Shown: positions 15,527-26,000 of the stretch, piece by piece | How positions within the stretch are numbered: the stretch's first letter is position 1 | Layout: each line of letters begins with the position of its first letter | Assembly (NCBI GenBank): GCA_021773035.1 | Contig: JAJFKU010000066.1 | Location: 91,409 to 155,408 of the forward strand | Length of the DNA stretch: 64,000 nucleotides | Reading direction: 5' to 3' | From: Woeseiaceae bacterium | GTDB taxonomy: Bacteria > Pseudomonadota > Gammaproteobacteria > Steroidobacterales > Woeseiaceae | The notes under the pieces: model-generated | The model's database searches: none | Seen by the model: only the letters and a program-made list of their open reading frames with translations | What the model was told of the DNA's origin: nothing | Made by a program: the position numbers and the translations under genes

Positions 15527-16744
15527 ATGCCGACCAAGAACCTGTTTCTGCTGACCACCGTTTTCGTAGTCGCTGCCTGCAACCAGGCCACAGAGACCGA
15601 AACTGCGCCCGACGCTTCACAGATCGCTCAATCGAGCATCATCGTGGACACACATATCGACGTACCGTATCGGATCGAGTCCAAAGCGGCAGATATTTCC
15701 CAGGCAACGGATGGCGGCGATTTCGACTACCCGCGTGCGCTCGAGGGTGGGTTGAATGCACCCTTCATGTCCATCTACACACCGGCGTCGCTGGAAGCCG
15801 AGGGCCGCTCCAAAGAAGTCGCCGACGGCCTGATCGATATGGTGGACGGGTTCGCCGAGCAGTGGCCGGACAAGTTCGCAATCGCGCTCTCCACTGCCGA
15901 TGTCCGCGAACAGTTTGCAGCCGGCGTCATGTCGCTGCCGATGGGCATGGAAAACGGCTCACCGATCGAGGGTGACCTCGGCAATCTGAAGTACTTCTTC
16001 GATCGCGGCATACGCTACATCACGTTGACGCACAGCCTCTCCAACCATATTTCCGATTCCTCGTACGACGAGACGCGGCAGTGGAATGGTCTTAGCGAAT
16101 TCGGCGTTGAAGTCGTCGAGGAGATGAACCGGCTCGGCATGATGATCGATATCAGCCATGTTTCGGACGACGCTTTCTGGCAAACCATCAAGATAACGAA
16201 AGCACCGCTTATCGCGTCACACTCGTCAGCGCGGCATTTCACGCCCGGTTTCGAACGCAATATGAGTGACGAGATGATTGTTGCACTCGCCGGGAACGGT
16301 GGGGTCATCCAGATCAACTTCGGGTCCAGTTTCGTTACGGCCGAAGCACTCGAATACAGCAATGCGCGTTCGGCCGCGCGCGCGCTGTGGCTCGCCGAAA
16401 ATCCGCAGTATTCGGAAACCGATGGTTATCGATTGTTTCCGGCACTCTACGCCGAAGAACACGGCCCGCTGCCCTACGCAAGCCTCGATGATGTACTCGA
16501 TCACTTCGACCACGTGGTTGCGTTAACCAGCGTCGATCACGTTGGCATCGGTTCAGATTACGATGGTGTCGGCGACTCGTTACCGACCGGGCTCAAGGAT
16601 GTTTCCAGCTATCCAAATCTGATCGACGGGCTGCTGCAGCGCGGCTACAGCGAAGAGGATATTCGTAAGATTCTCGGCGAAAACCTGCTGCGTGTCTGGA
16701 AGGCCGTTGAAGACTACGCGGCTACGACGTCCAGCAGTACATAG
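15527..16744 (+). CDS. Membrane dipeptidase (renal dipeptidase family, M19) lipoprotein
   Basis: Zinc dipeptidase of the M19 family, cleaving dipeptides, probably anchored in the periplasm. The N-terminus MPTKNLFLLTTVFVVAAC is a lipoprotein signal with C18 as the lipidated residue. Zinc-ligand motifs follow: DTHID (41-45), LGMMIDISHVSDD, LIASHSSARHF and VGIGSDYDGVGD near the C-terminus. 405 aa is normal. ATG 15527 is chosen because the signal peptide starts there; the open frame upstream overlaps the divergent DUF4389 gene. Its 3' end overlaps the convergent small gene at 16714-16947 by 31 nt. Confidence 0.93.
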   Translation: MPTKNLFLLTTVFVVAACNQATETETAPDASQIAQSSIIVDTHIDVPYRIESKAADISQATDGGDFDYPRALEGGLNAPFMSIYTPASLEAEGRSKEVADGLIDMVDGFAEQWPDKFAIALSTADVREQFAAGVMSLPMGMENGSPIEGDLGNLKYFFDRGIRYITLTHSLSNHISDSSYDETRQWNGLSEFGVEVVEEMNRLGMMIDISHVSDDAFWQTIKITKAPLIASHSSARHFTPGFERNMSDEMIVALAGNGGVIQINFGSSFVTAEALEYSNARSAARALWLAENPQYSETDGYRLFPALYAEEHGPLPYASLDDVLDHFDHVVALTSVDHVGIGSDYDGVGDSLPTGLKDVSSYPNLIDGLLQRGYSEEDIRKILGENLLRVWKAVEDYAATTSSST

Positions 16745-16947
16745 CGCAGCAGGACTTCGTAGCTGCTCGTATCGAGCTTCATACCGTCGGGCAACTCGAG
16801 CGTATGAATGGGCTCGTCGGCGAGACCGCGCATTTCCAGGAAGTGCGTCTCGCCGTCCCTGTAGACCTGGTACTTAACTTCCCGGCGCTCATCAAACTTC
16901 AACTGCACATTCGCGTCGGTCCAACTCTGAATCGTCGCTCTGTCCAT
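16714..16947 (-). CDS. Small conserved-looking protein of unknown function
   Basis: 77-aa soluble protein starting MDRATIQSWTDANVQLKFDE and ending VLLRYVLLDVVAA. It looks like a compact beta-rich domain (REVKYQVYRDGETHFLEMRG, LELPDGMKLDTSS). The start ATG 16947 has GGAG 6 nt upstream; the frame is open 33 more codons but those lack a ribosome site. The last 31 nt overlap the end of the convergent dipeptidase gene. The 213 nt upstream (16948-17160) are AT-rich and contain no gene, probably its promoter. No family recognised. Confidence 0.65.
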   Translation of the reverse strand: MDRATIQSWTDANVQLKFDERREVKYQVYRDGETHFLEMRGLADEPIHTLELPDGMKLDTSSYEVLLRYVLLDVVAA

Positions 16948-17160
16948 GTTCGTCTCCGTCATTAGTCGTAACCTGCAGGTAATGTTGCAAGCGCTGTGCC
17001 AATCCATGGCGCTCGTTGCAGATTCGAATAATTCCTTTCTATTCAATTGACTAACGAAATCGAAAAATGGAGCGAATGATCGAAAGATTATAAAAATTGT
17101 CAGCTTCTGACACCGCCTTCAAGATAATTGCGACAAGCGTTTTACATAAATATGCGACCG

Positions 17161-18933
17161 TCACATAGGCCAGAATGTGATGATTGCGGGCACAGATACG
17201 GCGATAATCAGAATCTCCAACGGCAAACCCATGCGCCAATAGTCACCAAAATGGTAACCGCCCGGTCCCATTATCAGCGTGTTGTTCTTGTGTCCGATCG
17301 GTGTCAGAAAAGCACAGGATGCGGCGACCGCGACGCCCATCAAAAACGGATCCGGATTCACGTTCAGCCGTAGCGCTATCTCCAGCGCTACCGGTGCTGC
17401 GATAACGGCCGTCGCCGTATTGTTCATGACATCGGACAGCGTCATCGTTACGACAATCAGCAACGTCAATACGAGGACCGGCGAATAGCCGGCCGACAGA
17501 TCGACGATGCCGCCGGCGATCAGTGCCGTACCGCCGGTCGACTGCAGGGCACCACCGATGGGGATCATGGAACCAAGCAGAACGATTACCGGCCATTCCA
17601 CCGACGTGTACACATCCCGAATCGGCACAATATTGAGCAGTACGTATAACGCCGTCGCGCAACCCAGCGCGATGGGCAGATAAACCAACCCGAAACTGGC
17701 AACGACGATCGCTGCCGCGAAGATACCGACAGCCAGCCAGGCCTTGTCGCGCTGAATGACCCGATTTCCCCGGTCCGCCAGCGGCAGCAAACTCAGCCGC
17801 CCGGTAATATCGCTCAAACGTTCGTCGGCGCCCAGTAACAACAGCACATCGCCGGGCTGCAAGACGAGCTTGCGAACGTTTTCGCGGAATCGTTCACCGC
17901 GCCGGGAAACACCGACCAGCGCTACCCGGTAACGATAGAGTAAGCGAACCGACATAGCGGAACGACCGGCGAGCCGCGAATCTTCCTGCACCACGACTTC
18001 GTTGAGTAGCAGATCATCATCGCCCAGCCGCCCCTCCCCTTTGCCAACGTATTCGAGATTTAGATTGCCGAGCGCCTCCTCCAGACTGTCAGGACTGGCC
18101 TCGACGACCAATACGTCATCCGCCCTTATCTCCACTGCACGCGCCAGCCCCGGCATTCGCCGACCACGGCGGATCAGGCCGATGACTTCAACATCGCTGC
18201 GTCCTGCCGCCTTGTCCAGATCGCGGACCTGCTTGCCGATCGCCGACGACGCCTCCGGGACGCGTACTTCAGCGATGTAGTCGGCAAGTTCGAACAGCTC
18301 CTTGCCGGCATCGGCGGACTTGCGTTCACTGGGCAACAGCCGCCAGCCAAACAAAGCGACATAAGCAACACCAACAGCCGCGCAAGCGAGGCCGACGGGC
18401 GCGAAATCGAACATCCGATAAGACTCGCCGAGAGCATCGCCGCGAAACTCGGCAACAACGATGTTCGGCGGTGTACCGATTAATGTAATCATGCCGCCGA
18501 GAATGGAAGCAAACGACAATGGCATCAGCGACAGCGACGGACTGCGACCGGCTTTCTTCGCGGCCTGCATGTCGACAGGCATCAGCAACGCGAGCGCAGC
18601 TACATTGTTCATCAGCGCCGACAATCCGGCCGCGAGCCCCGACATGATAGTGATGTGCGTCGCGAGTTTGCGAGAAGCGTCTACCAGGTAGCGGGCAACC
18701 AGCTCTATCGCACCGGAGTTCGACAGCCCCCGACTGACAACCAGCACCAGCGCTATGATGACGGTCGCCGGGTGGCCGAAGCCCGAAAACGCAAGCTCCT
18801 TCGGAACCAGGCCGGTGAGCAATGCGATCAGCAGCGCTACGAACGCCACCAGATCGTAGCGCCAGCGCCCCCAGATCAGAAAAACAAAAACGAAAAACAA
18901 TAGCCCGAACAGCATCAATTGATCTGGTGTCAC
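17161..18933 (-). CDS. SLC13/DASS family transporter with two RCK_C (TrkA-C) domains
   Basis: 590-aa permease of the divalent anion:Na+ symporter superfamily, expected to take up sulfate, dicarboxylates or a related anion across the inner membrane. Each membrane half has the family re-entrant signature: SALMNNVAALALLMPVDMQA in the first and TLSDVMNNTATAVIAAPVAL in the second. Between them, about residues 205-370, are two RCK_C domains (EVRVPEASSAIGKQVRDLDK and VVVQEDSRLAGRSAMSVRLL), probable ligand-sensing modules. GTG 18933 is chosen because AGGAGG lies 6 nt upstream and VTPDQLMLFG starts the first helix; the much longer open frame overlaps the divergent gene. Substrate cannot be told. Confidence 0.88.
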   Translation of the reverse strand: MTPDQLMLFGLLFFVFVFLIWGRWRYDLVAFVALLIALLTGLVPKELAFSGFGHPATVIIALVLVVSRGLSNSGAIELVARYLVDASRKLATHITIMSGLAAGLSALMNNVAALALLMPVDMQAAKKAGRSPSLSLMPLSFASILGGMITLIGTPPNIVVAEFRGDALGESYRMFDFAPVGLACAAVGVAYVALFGWRLLPSERKSADAGKELFELADYIAEVRVPEASSAIGKQVRDLDKAAGRSDVEVIGLIRRGRRMPGLARAVEIRADDVLVVEASPDSLEEALGNLNLEYVGKGEGRLGDDDLLLNEVVVQEDSRLAGRSAMSVRLLYRYRVALVGVSRRGERFRENVRKLVLQPGDVLLLLGADERLSDITGRLSLLPLADRGNRVIQRDKAWLAVGIFAAAIVVASFGLVYLPIALGCATALYVLLNIVPIRDVYTSVEWPVIVLLGSMIPIGGALQSTGGTALIAGGIVDLSAGYSPVLVLTLLIVVTMTLSDVMNNTATAVIAAPVALEIALRLNVNPDPFLMGVAVAASCAFLTPIGHKNNTLIMGPGGYHFGDYWRMGLPLEILIIAVSVPAIITFWPM

Positions 18934-18999
18934 GTTGCCCCTCCTGCGTAGCCTACGGACCTTACGACAATTCCCCGCAAGCCGCGATATCATTGACGT

Positions 19000-19683
19000 G
19001 TGATCTATCTGTTTTTTATTGCACTGATTCTGTTGCTGGTGTTTGCGCCCGGCATCTGGGTACAGCGTGTTCTCAGGAAATACAGCGAGCCCGAAGACCG
19101 CTACGCCGGTAGCGGTGCCAATCTCGCCCGCCACCTGCTGGACAGACACGGCCTGCAGTCCGTGACAGTCGAGGTAACCGAGGCAGGCGATCACTACGAC
19201 CCGATCGAAAAAGCGGTGCGGCTGACGCCGGACAAGCATGACGGCCGCTCATTGACGGCAATAACCGTGGCAGCCCACGAAGTCGGTCACGCCGTCCAGG
19301 ACCATTTGAGCTATGGCCCCCTGAAGTGGCGCACGCGGCTGGTTCGGGCAACCCGTGGAATTGAGAAAATCGGCGCGGCGGTGCTCGTCGTGTCGCCATT
19401 CCTCGGAATTCTCACCCGCGTACCGGCCCTCAGCCTGCTGACCTTCGCTGCCGGCCTGTTGACACTGGGGACGGCCGCGGTTGTCCACCTGGTTACATTG
19501 CCGACCGAATTTGACGCCAGTTTCAGGCGCGCCCTGCCGATGCTGGACAAGCACAGGATTCTGAAAGCACCGGACCGGCCACACGCCAGGCGCCTGCTGA
19601 CCGCCGCTGCGCTCACCTATGTATCGGCATCGCTGATGAGCCTGCTCAATATCGCCCGCTGGATAGCGATTCTCAGACGCTGA
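19000..19683 (+). CDS. Membrane zinc metallopeptidase (YugP-like)
   Basis: 227-aa neutral-zinc-peptidase-like membrane protein. An N-terminal helix (IYLFFIALILLLVFAPGIWV) leads to a domain with LARHLLDRHGLQSVTVEVTE and the zinc motif HEVGH at residues 93-97 (TVAAHEVGHAVQDH). Two further hydrophobic segments (about 125-165) and a C-terminal RRLLTAAALTYVSASLMSLL complete the YugP plan. The start is GTG 19000, divergent from the transporter gene with 66 nt between. Family members are predicted integral-membrane proteases; substrates are unknown. Confidence 0.88.
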   Translation: MIYLFFIALILLLVFAPGIWVQRVLRKYSEPEDRYAGSGANLARHLLDRHGLQSVTVEVTEAGDHYDPIEKAVRLTPDKHDGRSLTAITVAAHEVGHAVQDHLSYGPLKWRTRLVRATRGIEKIGAAVLVVSPFLGILTRVPALSLLTFAAGLLTLGTAAVVHLVTLPTEFDASFRRALPMLDKHRILKAPDRPHARRLLTAAALTYVSASLMSLLNIARWIAILRR

Positions 19684-19990
19684 TAAGCTAACTGTATCCA
19701 TTTGTTTTGTTTGCTTTTTTTCACGCTACCCCGGCACTCGGGGACGCGCCCCACATTTTCACTGGTTTAGGGCGCTCCGCACTGTTATTATCCGCGCCCG
19801 AACGCCCGTCCTGCCCGAGTCACAGCGCCCTATCTGCTGTCGGGAAGCTCCTCTAAGGACCGGCAGGGATACGTGTACCCACCTCGTTTTATTGCCGGGT
19901 TCTCGCTGTAAGAAGGCTATGAGAGCACCTGACGCTATGGCAGTAGATAAGGTCGGTACCAGAAATGGACCAACAGAGCTGATTGAGAAG
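19684..19990. other. 307-nt region upstream of the EF-G2 gene
   Basis: No gene seen. A T-rich stretch (TTTGCTTTTTTTCAC) follows the preceding stop, then a GC-rich segment with a possible extended -10 element (TGTTATTAT, about 19782-19790). The reading frame of the EF-G2 gene is open upstream to 19892 with ATGs at 19919 and 19937, but these 33 extra codons lack family similarity. Probably a promoter and long leader. Confidence 0.4.
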
Positions 19991-22075
19991 ATGAAAGACC
20001 TTAGCACCTACCGAAATATCGGTATCTTTGCCCACGTAGACGCAGGCAAGACAACGACCACCGAGCGTATTCTGAAGCTCACCGGCAAGATTCATAAGAC
20101 GGGCGAAGTCCACGACGGCGAAGCCACGACCGACTTCATGGACCAGGAGCAGGAGCGCGGCATTACGATTCAGTCGGCTGCGACCAGCTGCGAGTGGGAC
20201 AAGCACCGCATGAACATCATCGATACACCGGGACACGTCGACTTCACGATCGAAGTGTATCGTTCGCTAAAGGTACTCGACGGCGGCGTTGGTGTTTTCT
20301 GTGGCTCCGGTGGTGTGGAGCCCCAGTCCGAAACGACCTGGCGTTATGCCAACGACTCGGAAGTCGCACGTATCATTTTCGTCAACAAGCTTGATCGTAT
20401 CGGTGCCGATTTCTATCGCGTCGTACAGCAGGTCAAAGACGTGCTGGCCGCCAACCCGCTGGTCATGGTGCTACCGATCGGCATCGAAGACGATTTCGTC
20501 GGCGTGGTCGATCTGCTGACGCAGAAGTCGTGGATCTGGAGCGACTCGAACGATCCCGAGTCCTACACGATCGGCGAAGTGCCGGAAGACATGCTCGAGA
20601 AGGTTGCCGAGTGGCGTGAGAAGCTGATCGAGACGGCCGTTGAGCAGGACGACGATCTGCTTGAAGCCTATCTCGAAGGCAACGAGCCGTCCGTCGAAGA
20701 CCTGAAGCGCTGTATCCGTAAGGGTACGATTGCGCTTGACTTCTTCCCAACCTACTGTGGTTCTGCCTTTAAAAACAAGGGTGTACAGAACATTCTTAAT
20801 GCAGTTGTTGACTTTCTGCCGAACCCGACGGAAGTGAAGCCGCAGCCGGAAATCGACCTCGAAGGTAATGAAACCGGCGGCTTTGCCGTTGTCGATCCCG
20901 AGAAGCCGCTGCGTGCTCTCGCGTTCAAAATCATGGACGATCGCTACGGTGCGCTGACCTTTACGCGCATCTATTCGGGCACGCTGAAGAAAGGCGACAA
21001 TGTCGTCAACACCTTCACTGGCAAGAACGAGCGTATCGGTCGTATCGTTGAGATGCATGCGGACTCACGCGAAGAGCTTGACTACGCGCAGGCCGGCGAC
21101 ATCGTTGCTCTGCTCGGTATGAAGAACACTCGCACGGGTCATACGCTGGCAGACGCCGATAACCCGGCGACGCTAGAGCCGATGGTGTTCCCGGACCCGG
21201 TAATCTCTATCGCGATCTCGCCGAAGGACAAAGCGGGCACCGAAAAGATGGGCGTCGCACTGAACAAGATGGTGCAGGAAGATCCTTCGTTCCAGGTTGC
21301 CACCGACGAAGACTCCGGCGAAACGCTGATCAAGGGCATGGGTGAGCTGCACCTCGACATCAAGGTCGACATTCTGCGTCGCACGCACAACGTGGACGTC
21401 GAGATGGGTAAACCGCAGGTTGCCTACCGCGAGACGATCACGCGCAAGATCGAAGATACTTACACGCATAAGAAACAGTCCGGCGGTTCGGGCCAGTACG
21501 GCAAGATCGAATACGGAATCGAGCCGGCCGAGCAGAATGTTGGGTACGAATTCGAATCCAAAGTTACCGGTGGTAACGTGCCGCGCGAATACTGGAGTGC
21601 GATTGAAAAGGCCTTTGGGTCATGCATGGTAGAAGGCACGATGGCCGGCTATCCGCTGCTCGACGTGAAGTTCACGTTGCTCGACGGTGCGTTCCATGCC
21701 GTTGACTCCTCGGCACTGGCGTTCGAGATTGCGACCAAGGCCGCCTATCGCCAGTCGATTCCGAAAGCGGGACCGCAGCTGCTTGAGCCGATCATGAAGG
21801 TTGACGTGTTCACACCGGAAGATAACGTCGGTGACGTTATCGGTGACCTGAACCGCCGTCGCGGCATGATCAAATCGCAGGACGCGGGTCCGACGGGCGT
21901 GCGCGTTAAAGCCGATGCGCCACTGGCCGACATGTTCGGCTATATCGGTCATCTGCGTACCCTGACATCAGGTCGCGGCCAGTTCTCCATGGAGTTCTCG
22001 CACTATGCGCCCTGCCCGCAGAACGTTGCGGATGATGTCATCAAGGAAGCGGCTGAGCGAAAGGCTAAAAAGTAG
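19991..22075 (+). CDS. fusA: Elongation factor G, EF-G2-type paralogue
   Basis: 694-aa translational GTPase. G1 AHVDAGKTT starts at residue 14; G2 RGITIQSAA, G3 DTPGHVDF and G4 NKLD follow, then domains II-V with FTPEDNVGDVIGDLNRRRGM. Details such as ERILKLTGKIHKTGEVHDGE and GVFCGSGGVEPQSETTWRYA match the second EF-G subfamily (EF-G2/FusB) of gammaproteobacteria, not the str-operon FusA. In agreement, no rpsL, rpsG or tuf is adjacent. EF-G2-type factors may specialise in translocation, ribosome recycling or stress; the role here is unknown. ATG 19991 is chosen by family alignment from memory. A strong terminator follows 36 nt after the stop. Confidence 0.93.
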   Translation: MKDLSTYRNIGIFAHVDAGKTTTTERILKLTGKIHKTGEVHDGEATTDFMDQEQERGITIQSAATSCEWDKHRMNIIDTPGHVDFTIEVYRSLKVLDGGVGVFCGSGGVEPQSETTWRYANDSEVARIIFVNKLDRIGADFYRVVQQVKDVLAANPLVMVLPIGIEDDFVGVVDLLTQKSWIWSDSNDPESYTIGEVPEDMLEKVAEWREKLIETAVEQDDDLLEAYLEGNEPSVEDLKRCIRKGTIALDFFPTYCGSAFKNKGVQNILNAVVDFLPNPTEVKPQPEIDLEGNETGGFAVVDPEKPLRALAFKIMDDRYGALTFTRIYSGTLKKGDNVVNTFTGKNERIGRIVEMHADSREELDYAQAGDIVALLGMKNTRTGHTLADADNPATLEPMVFPDPVISIAISPKDKAGTEKMGVALNKMVQEDPSFQVATDEDSGETLIKGMGELHLDIKVDILRRTHNVDVEMGKPQVAYRETITRKIEDTYTHKKQSGGSGQYGKIEYGIEPAEQNVGYEFESKVTGGNVPREYWSAIEKAFGSCMVEGTMAGYPLLDVKFTLLDGAFHAVDSSALAFEIATKAAYRQSIPKAGPQLLEPIMKVDVFTPEDNVGDVIGDLNRRRGMIKSQDAGPTGVRVKADAPLADMFGYIGHLRTLTSGRGQFSMEFSHYAPCPQNVADDVIKEAAERKAKK

Positions 22076-22110
22076 TCTCGATCGACGGCCCGATCGACGG
22101 ACTGAAACCA

Positions 22111-22146
22111 AGCCTCTTCAGATCGTGTCTGAAGAGGCTTTTTTTC
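22111..22146 (+). terminator. Rho-independent terminator of the EF-G2 gene
   Basis: Perfect 12-bp stem (AGCCTCTTCAGA / TCTGAAGAGGCT), loop TCGTG, followed by a run of seven T. The stem overlaps the last codons and stop (22118) of the convergent rarD, so those bases also encode the RarD C-terminus. Confidence 0.93.
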
Positions 22147-23023
22147 TGCCTCCCCGAACAGCGTCGTAGCTGAAGAACGCAACCGCTGTCCAGATACAGG
22201 CAAAGCAGGCAATGTGCGCTGTCGTCAGTGCCTCGCCGTAGTAGATACCGGTCGCGAATTGCATGGAAGGCGCGAGAAACTGCATGAAACCGATTGTCGT
22301 AAGCGGCAGTCGTCGAGCGGCCAGCGCGAAGAACAGCAGCGGTATTGCAGTGAATGGTCCTGCCATCAGCAACCAGAAAGTCGTGCTCGCGTCGCCGCTG
22401 GCAAACATAGCTTGCCCGGAGATATCGAGCACAACAAACCAGGCAATGGCGAACGGCAGCAACAGCAAAGTTTCGATGAACAAGCCCGGCATGCCACCGA
22501 TGACAACCTTCTTTCTGATAACCGCGTATGCCGTAAAGCTTATCGCCAGGGCCAGGGAGACCCAGGGGATCTGTCCGCCGTTAATGGATAATACCAATAC
22601 GCCAATGGCTGCCAACGCTACCGCCACGGTCTGTAAACTGCGCAGGCGCTCACCGAAAAACAGAACGCCCACGAGCATATTGGTCAGCGGGTTTATGTAG
22701 TAACCAAGACTCGTTTCGAAGATTCGATTGTCCTGAATCGCCCAGATGTAAATAAACCAGTTAACGCCAATTAGCAAAGCGGACAGCGATAACCAACCGA
22801 GCATCGAGCGATGCGTCAGCGCACGCCATACTTCCCGCCACTGGTGGCGAAACGCGATGATAATGGCACCGACCGGTATCGCCCATATGACGCGATGCGT
22901 CATCACCTCCGTCGGGTCGACGGCTCCGACAAGCTTGAAGTAGACCGGCAGAACCCCCCACATAAGGTACGCAATCAGCCCGGCAACAACGCCATCGCGT
23001 ATGTCTGTCTGCTTGTCAGGCAA
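22118..23023 (-). CDS. rarD: RarD-type EamA family permease
   Basis: 301-aa inner-membrane protein of the drug/metabolite transporter superfamily, with ten predicted helices in two EamA repeats. The RarD hallmark GVVAGLIAYLMWGVLPVYFK opens the protein, with LIGVNWFIYIWAIQDNRIFE, SLGYYINPLTNMLVGVLFFG and TTIGFMQFLAPSMQFATGIY later. Substrate unknown; the name comes from an old chloramphenicol-sensitivity phenotype. It starts 1 nt after the RND pump stop and is likely translated from the same mRNA. Its final codons (KKASSDTI) lie inside the stem of the opposing EF-G2 terminator. Confidence 0.93.
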   Translation of the reverse strand: MPDKQTDIRDGVVAGLIAYLMWGVLPVYFKLVGAVDPTEVMTHRVIWAIPVGAIIIAFRHQWREVWRALTHRSMLGWLSLSALLIGVNWFIYIWAIQDNRIFETSLGYYINPLTNMLVGVLFFGERLRSLQTVAVALAAIGVLVLSINGGQIPWVSLALAISFTAYAVIRKKVVIGGMPGLFIETLLLLPFAIAWFVVLDISGQAMFASGDASTTFWLLMAGPFTAIPLLFFALAARRLPLTTIGFMQFLAPSMQFATGIYYGEALTTAHIACFACIWTAVAFFSYDAVRGGRKKASSDTI

Positions 23024-23024
23024 T

Positions 23025-26000
23025 CTAGAGCTGCTCGTTCGGCACCGAAGGCCGATTCAACAACCAGTCTCTCGTACTGCGGGCACGCGAGAAGAAGTCG
23101 ATCTGCAACATATACAGGGAGGGCACCAGGAACAGAGTAATCACGGTAGCGAATATGATGCCGAAGCTGATCGAAATCGCAGTCGGGATGACGTACTGTG
23201 CCTGCGAGCTTCTCTCAAATAATATTGGCATGAGACCCGCGGCAGTAGTGAACGACGTCAGGATGATTGCCCTGAAACGCTGTGTTCCCGATTCGATGAC
23301 CGCCTGCCTGACCGGAACTCTCCGCGCCCTCGCCTTGTTAATGAAATCGACCATAATCAGACTGTCATTCACTACGACACCGGCGAGTGCGAACAGGCCG
23401 AACAGTGAAAACATGCTGATCGCCTTGCCCATTAGTACGTGTCCAAGGATCGCACCGATTGCGCCGAAAGGAATGACAGACATGATCAATAGTGGCTGGC
23501 TGTATGAGTGCAACGGAATTGCGATCAGTGCATAGATCAGGAACAGGGCCACGATCACGGCGAACAACAGCTCGGAGACCAGTTTTGCCTGCTCCTCGCT
23601 GGAGCCTTCCAGCCCGTGACTGACGCCGGGGTGGCGGGCCAGTAACTCAGGGATGAAATTCTCCGACAGACTCTTGATGATCTCCTGCGGCTCGACCAGT
23701 TCCGGGTCGATGTCAGCGGACACGGTGACGGTGCGTTCACGATCGAGGCGCGAGATTCTCGAGTAACCTTTCTCGAAGGATATCTCGGCAACCGACGCAA
23801 ACGGTACTTCGTCACCGCCGGGCGTACGAATCCGCATATTCTCCAGATCGGCGATCGATTTTCGCTCGTCCTCCGGGTAGCGCACCATGACACGCAGTTC
23901 GTCTTTGCCGCGCTGAATGCGCTGCGCCTCCTCGCCGTAGAACGCCTGACGAACCTGCCGCCCCAGGGACGCAAGGTTCAGACCCAGCGCTTCGGCCTGC
24001 GGTTTGATCTTGAGCCGGATTTCGTCACCGCCCGCGAAGGCCGAATTCTCGATATCGAACACGCCGTCAAAGGTCGCCAGCTCGACCTCCAGTTCTGCGG
24101 CGGCATTTTCGAGCGCTTCGTAGTTCGCCCCACTGAGCCGCAGGCTAATCGGCAGACCGCCGCCGATATGACCGGCATCGCTGAACTTCAGTTCCTTCAT
24201 ACCGGGAATTTCGCCAACCCGGTCACGCCACATCGCCGTGATCTCCGACATGGCATAGGGACGGTCCTCTGTCATGGGAATCTCGACAAACATTACCGCA
24301 CCGGTATCACCGCGCGTAAACACACCCAGATGCTGGATCATAGGCAGCGCATCCGGGTTTTCACGACTATGTTCGGCATTCATCTCCAGCAGCTGCGCCT
24401 CGATAAACTCCAGCGCCTCGTCCCGCGACTGCGGGGCGGTGCCCGCCTCCATATCGAACGTAACGCGGATGAAGTCGGCCGCGACCTCCGGAAACAAAAC
24501 GACGCGGGCGACACCGCTGAACATCAGTCCAACCGTCAGAATCAGTATGGACACGAAGATCGAGAGCGTCAGCCCGCGGTTATCAACCGCCTTCTCGAGC
24601 CAGGGCCGGTAAACATTGTTGATGAAGCGGTGCAGTCCATGCTGCACGTGGCGTTGAATTTTCAGAAAGAAACGAGGAGCTTTCTCGGCAAACGCAATGT
24701 GCCGCTGTGGGCGAAACAGATCGTCCTCGTCGATATCCGGGATTTTCGCGTGCACCAGGTGCGCCGGCAGAATCAGTTTCGATTCAATCAAGGAGAAAAA
24801 CAGGCAGAGAATAATGACGAAACTCATGGCTTCGAAGAAAGACCCTGCCGGACCGCTGATGAACATCATCGGTGCGAATGCCGCGATAGTCGTCAGGACA
24901 CCGAAAGTTGCGGGAATAGCGACCTTGTGCGATCCCTGTATAACGTTATCCAGAGACTGGCCGTCCGCACGAATTTTGGTATAGACACTTTCGCCAATGA
25001 TGATCGCATCATCGACCACAATGCCGAGAACGATGATGAAGCCGAACAGACTCAGCGTATTAATCGTCACCGGCCAGACAGGCATCAGCCACAAGGCGCC
25101 CAAAAAAGTCACCGGCAGACCGACGATGACCCAAAAAGCGACTTTCATTCGGAGAAACAGAGACAGAACGAGAAAGACCAGAATCGCGCCGCTGATCATG
25201 TTCCAGTTCATCATCTCAAGGCGGCCTTCCAGGTATTGCGGCAGGTCGATCCAGGTATCCATCCTGACACCGGCCGGCAACGATTCGGACTTCTTCGCGA
25301 GGTAAGCCTTTACATCTTTCGCCGTCTCGATTTCGTTTTGCTGTCCGCCGGCAACCACCTGCAGTGTGATGGACGGGCGACCGTCAAATCGGCCGTAGCC
25401 GGTCGATTCAACAAAACCGTCCTTGATCGTCGCGACGTCCGCCAGCGTCAACCGCGTACCGTCCGCAAAGGTGCGCAGGACGAGCTGCGAAAACTCCGCG
25501 CCGGTGTATACCTGTCCGTTGGTGCGCAATAGGATGTCGCCGCCGTCCGTTCTTATCGTGCCGCCCGGCATATCAACAGACGAGTTCTTCACCGCCTGCG
25601 AAATCTCGCTCATCGTAAGTCCGTACTGACGCAGTGTGTGCTCCGAAACTTCGATGCTTATTTCATATGGACGATCGCCAAAATTATTCACCCTGTTGAC
25701 GGATGGTATCTGCATCAACTCGTCCCGCACCTGTTGCGAGATCGTTTTTCTCGAAAATGGATCCAGGTCGCCGTGAATCGCGATCATAACTACCGGGTTT
25801 TCGACTTCGATCCTGGAGATGACCGGCTTTTCCGTGAGCGCCGGAAAGGTCGAGATCGCATCGACCCGTGTTTTGACCTCGCTCATGACCTCGTTGAGAT
25901 CCGCATCGATCGCAACTTCGATCGTCACCTGCCCGGAACCCTCGCTTGAAGTCGAGCGAATCGTCTTTATGCCGCTGACATCCTGGATGGCCTCCTCGAT

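Noticed and set aside
19991..22075. Canonical str-operon FusA
   Set aside because: Subfamily details and absence of rpsL, rpsG and tuf neighbours fit the EF-G2 paralogue better.
24168..25532. 454-codon plus-strand frame
   Set aside because: Antisense shadow of the RND pump gene, rich in Arg/Gln/His as expected of a shadow frame.
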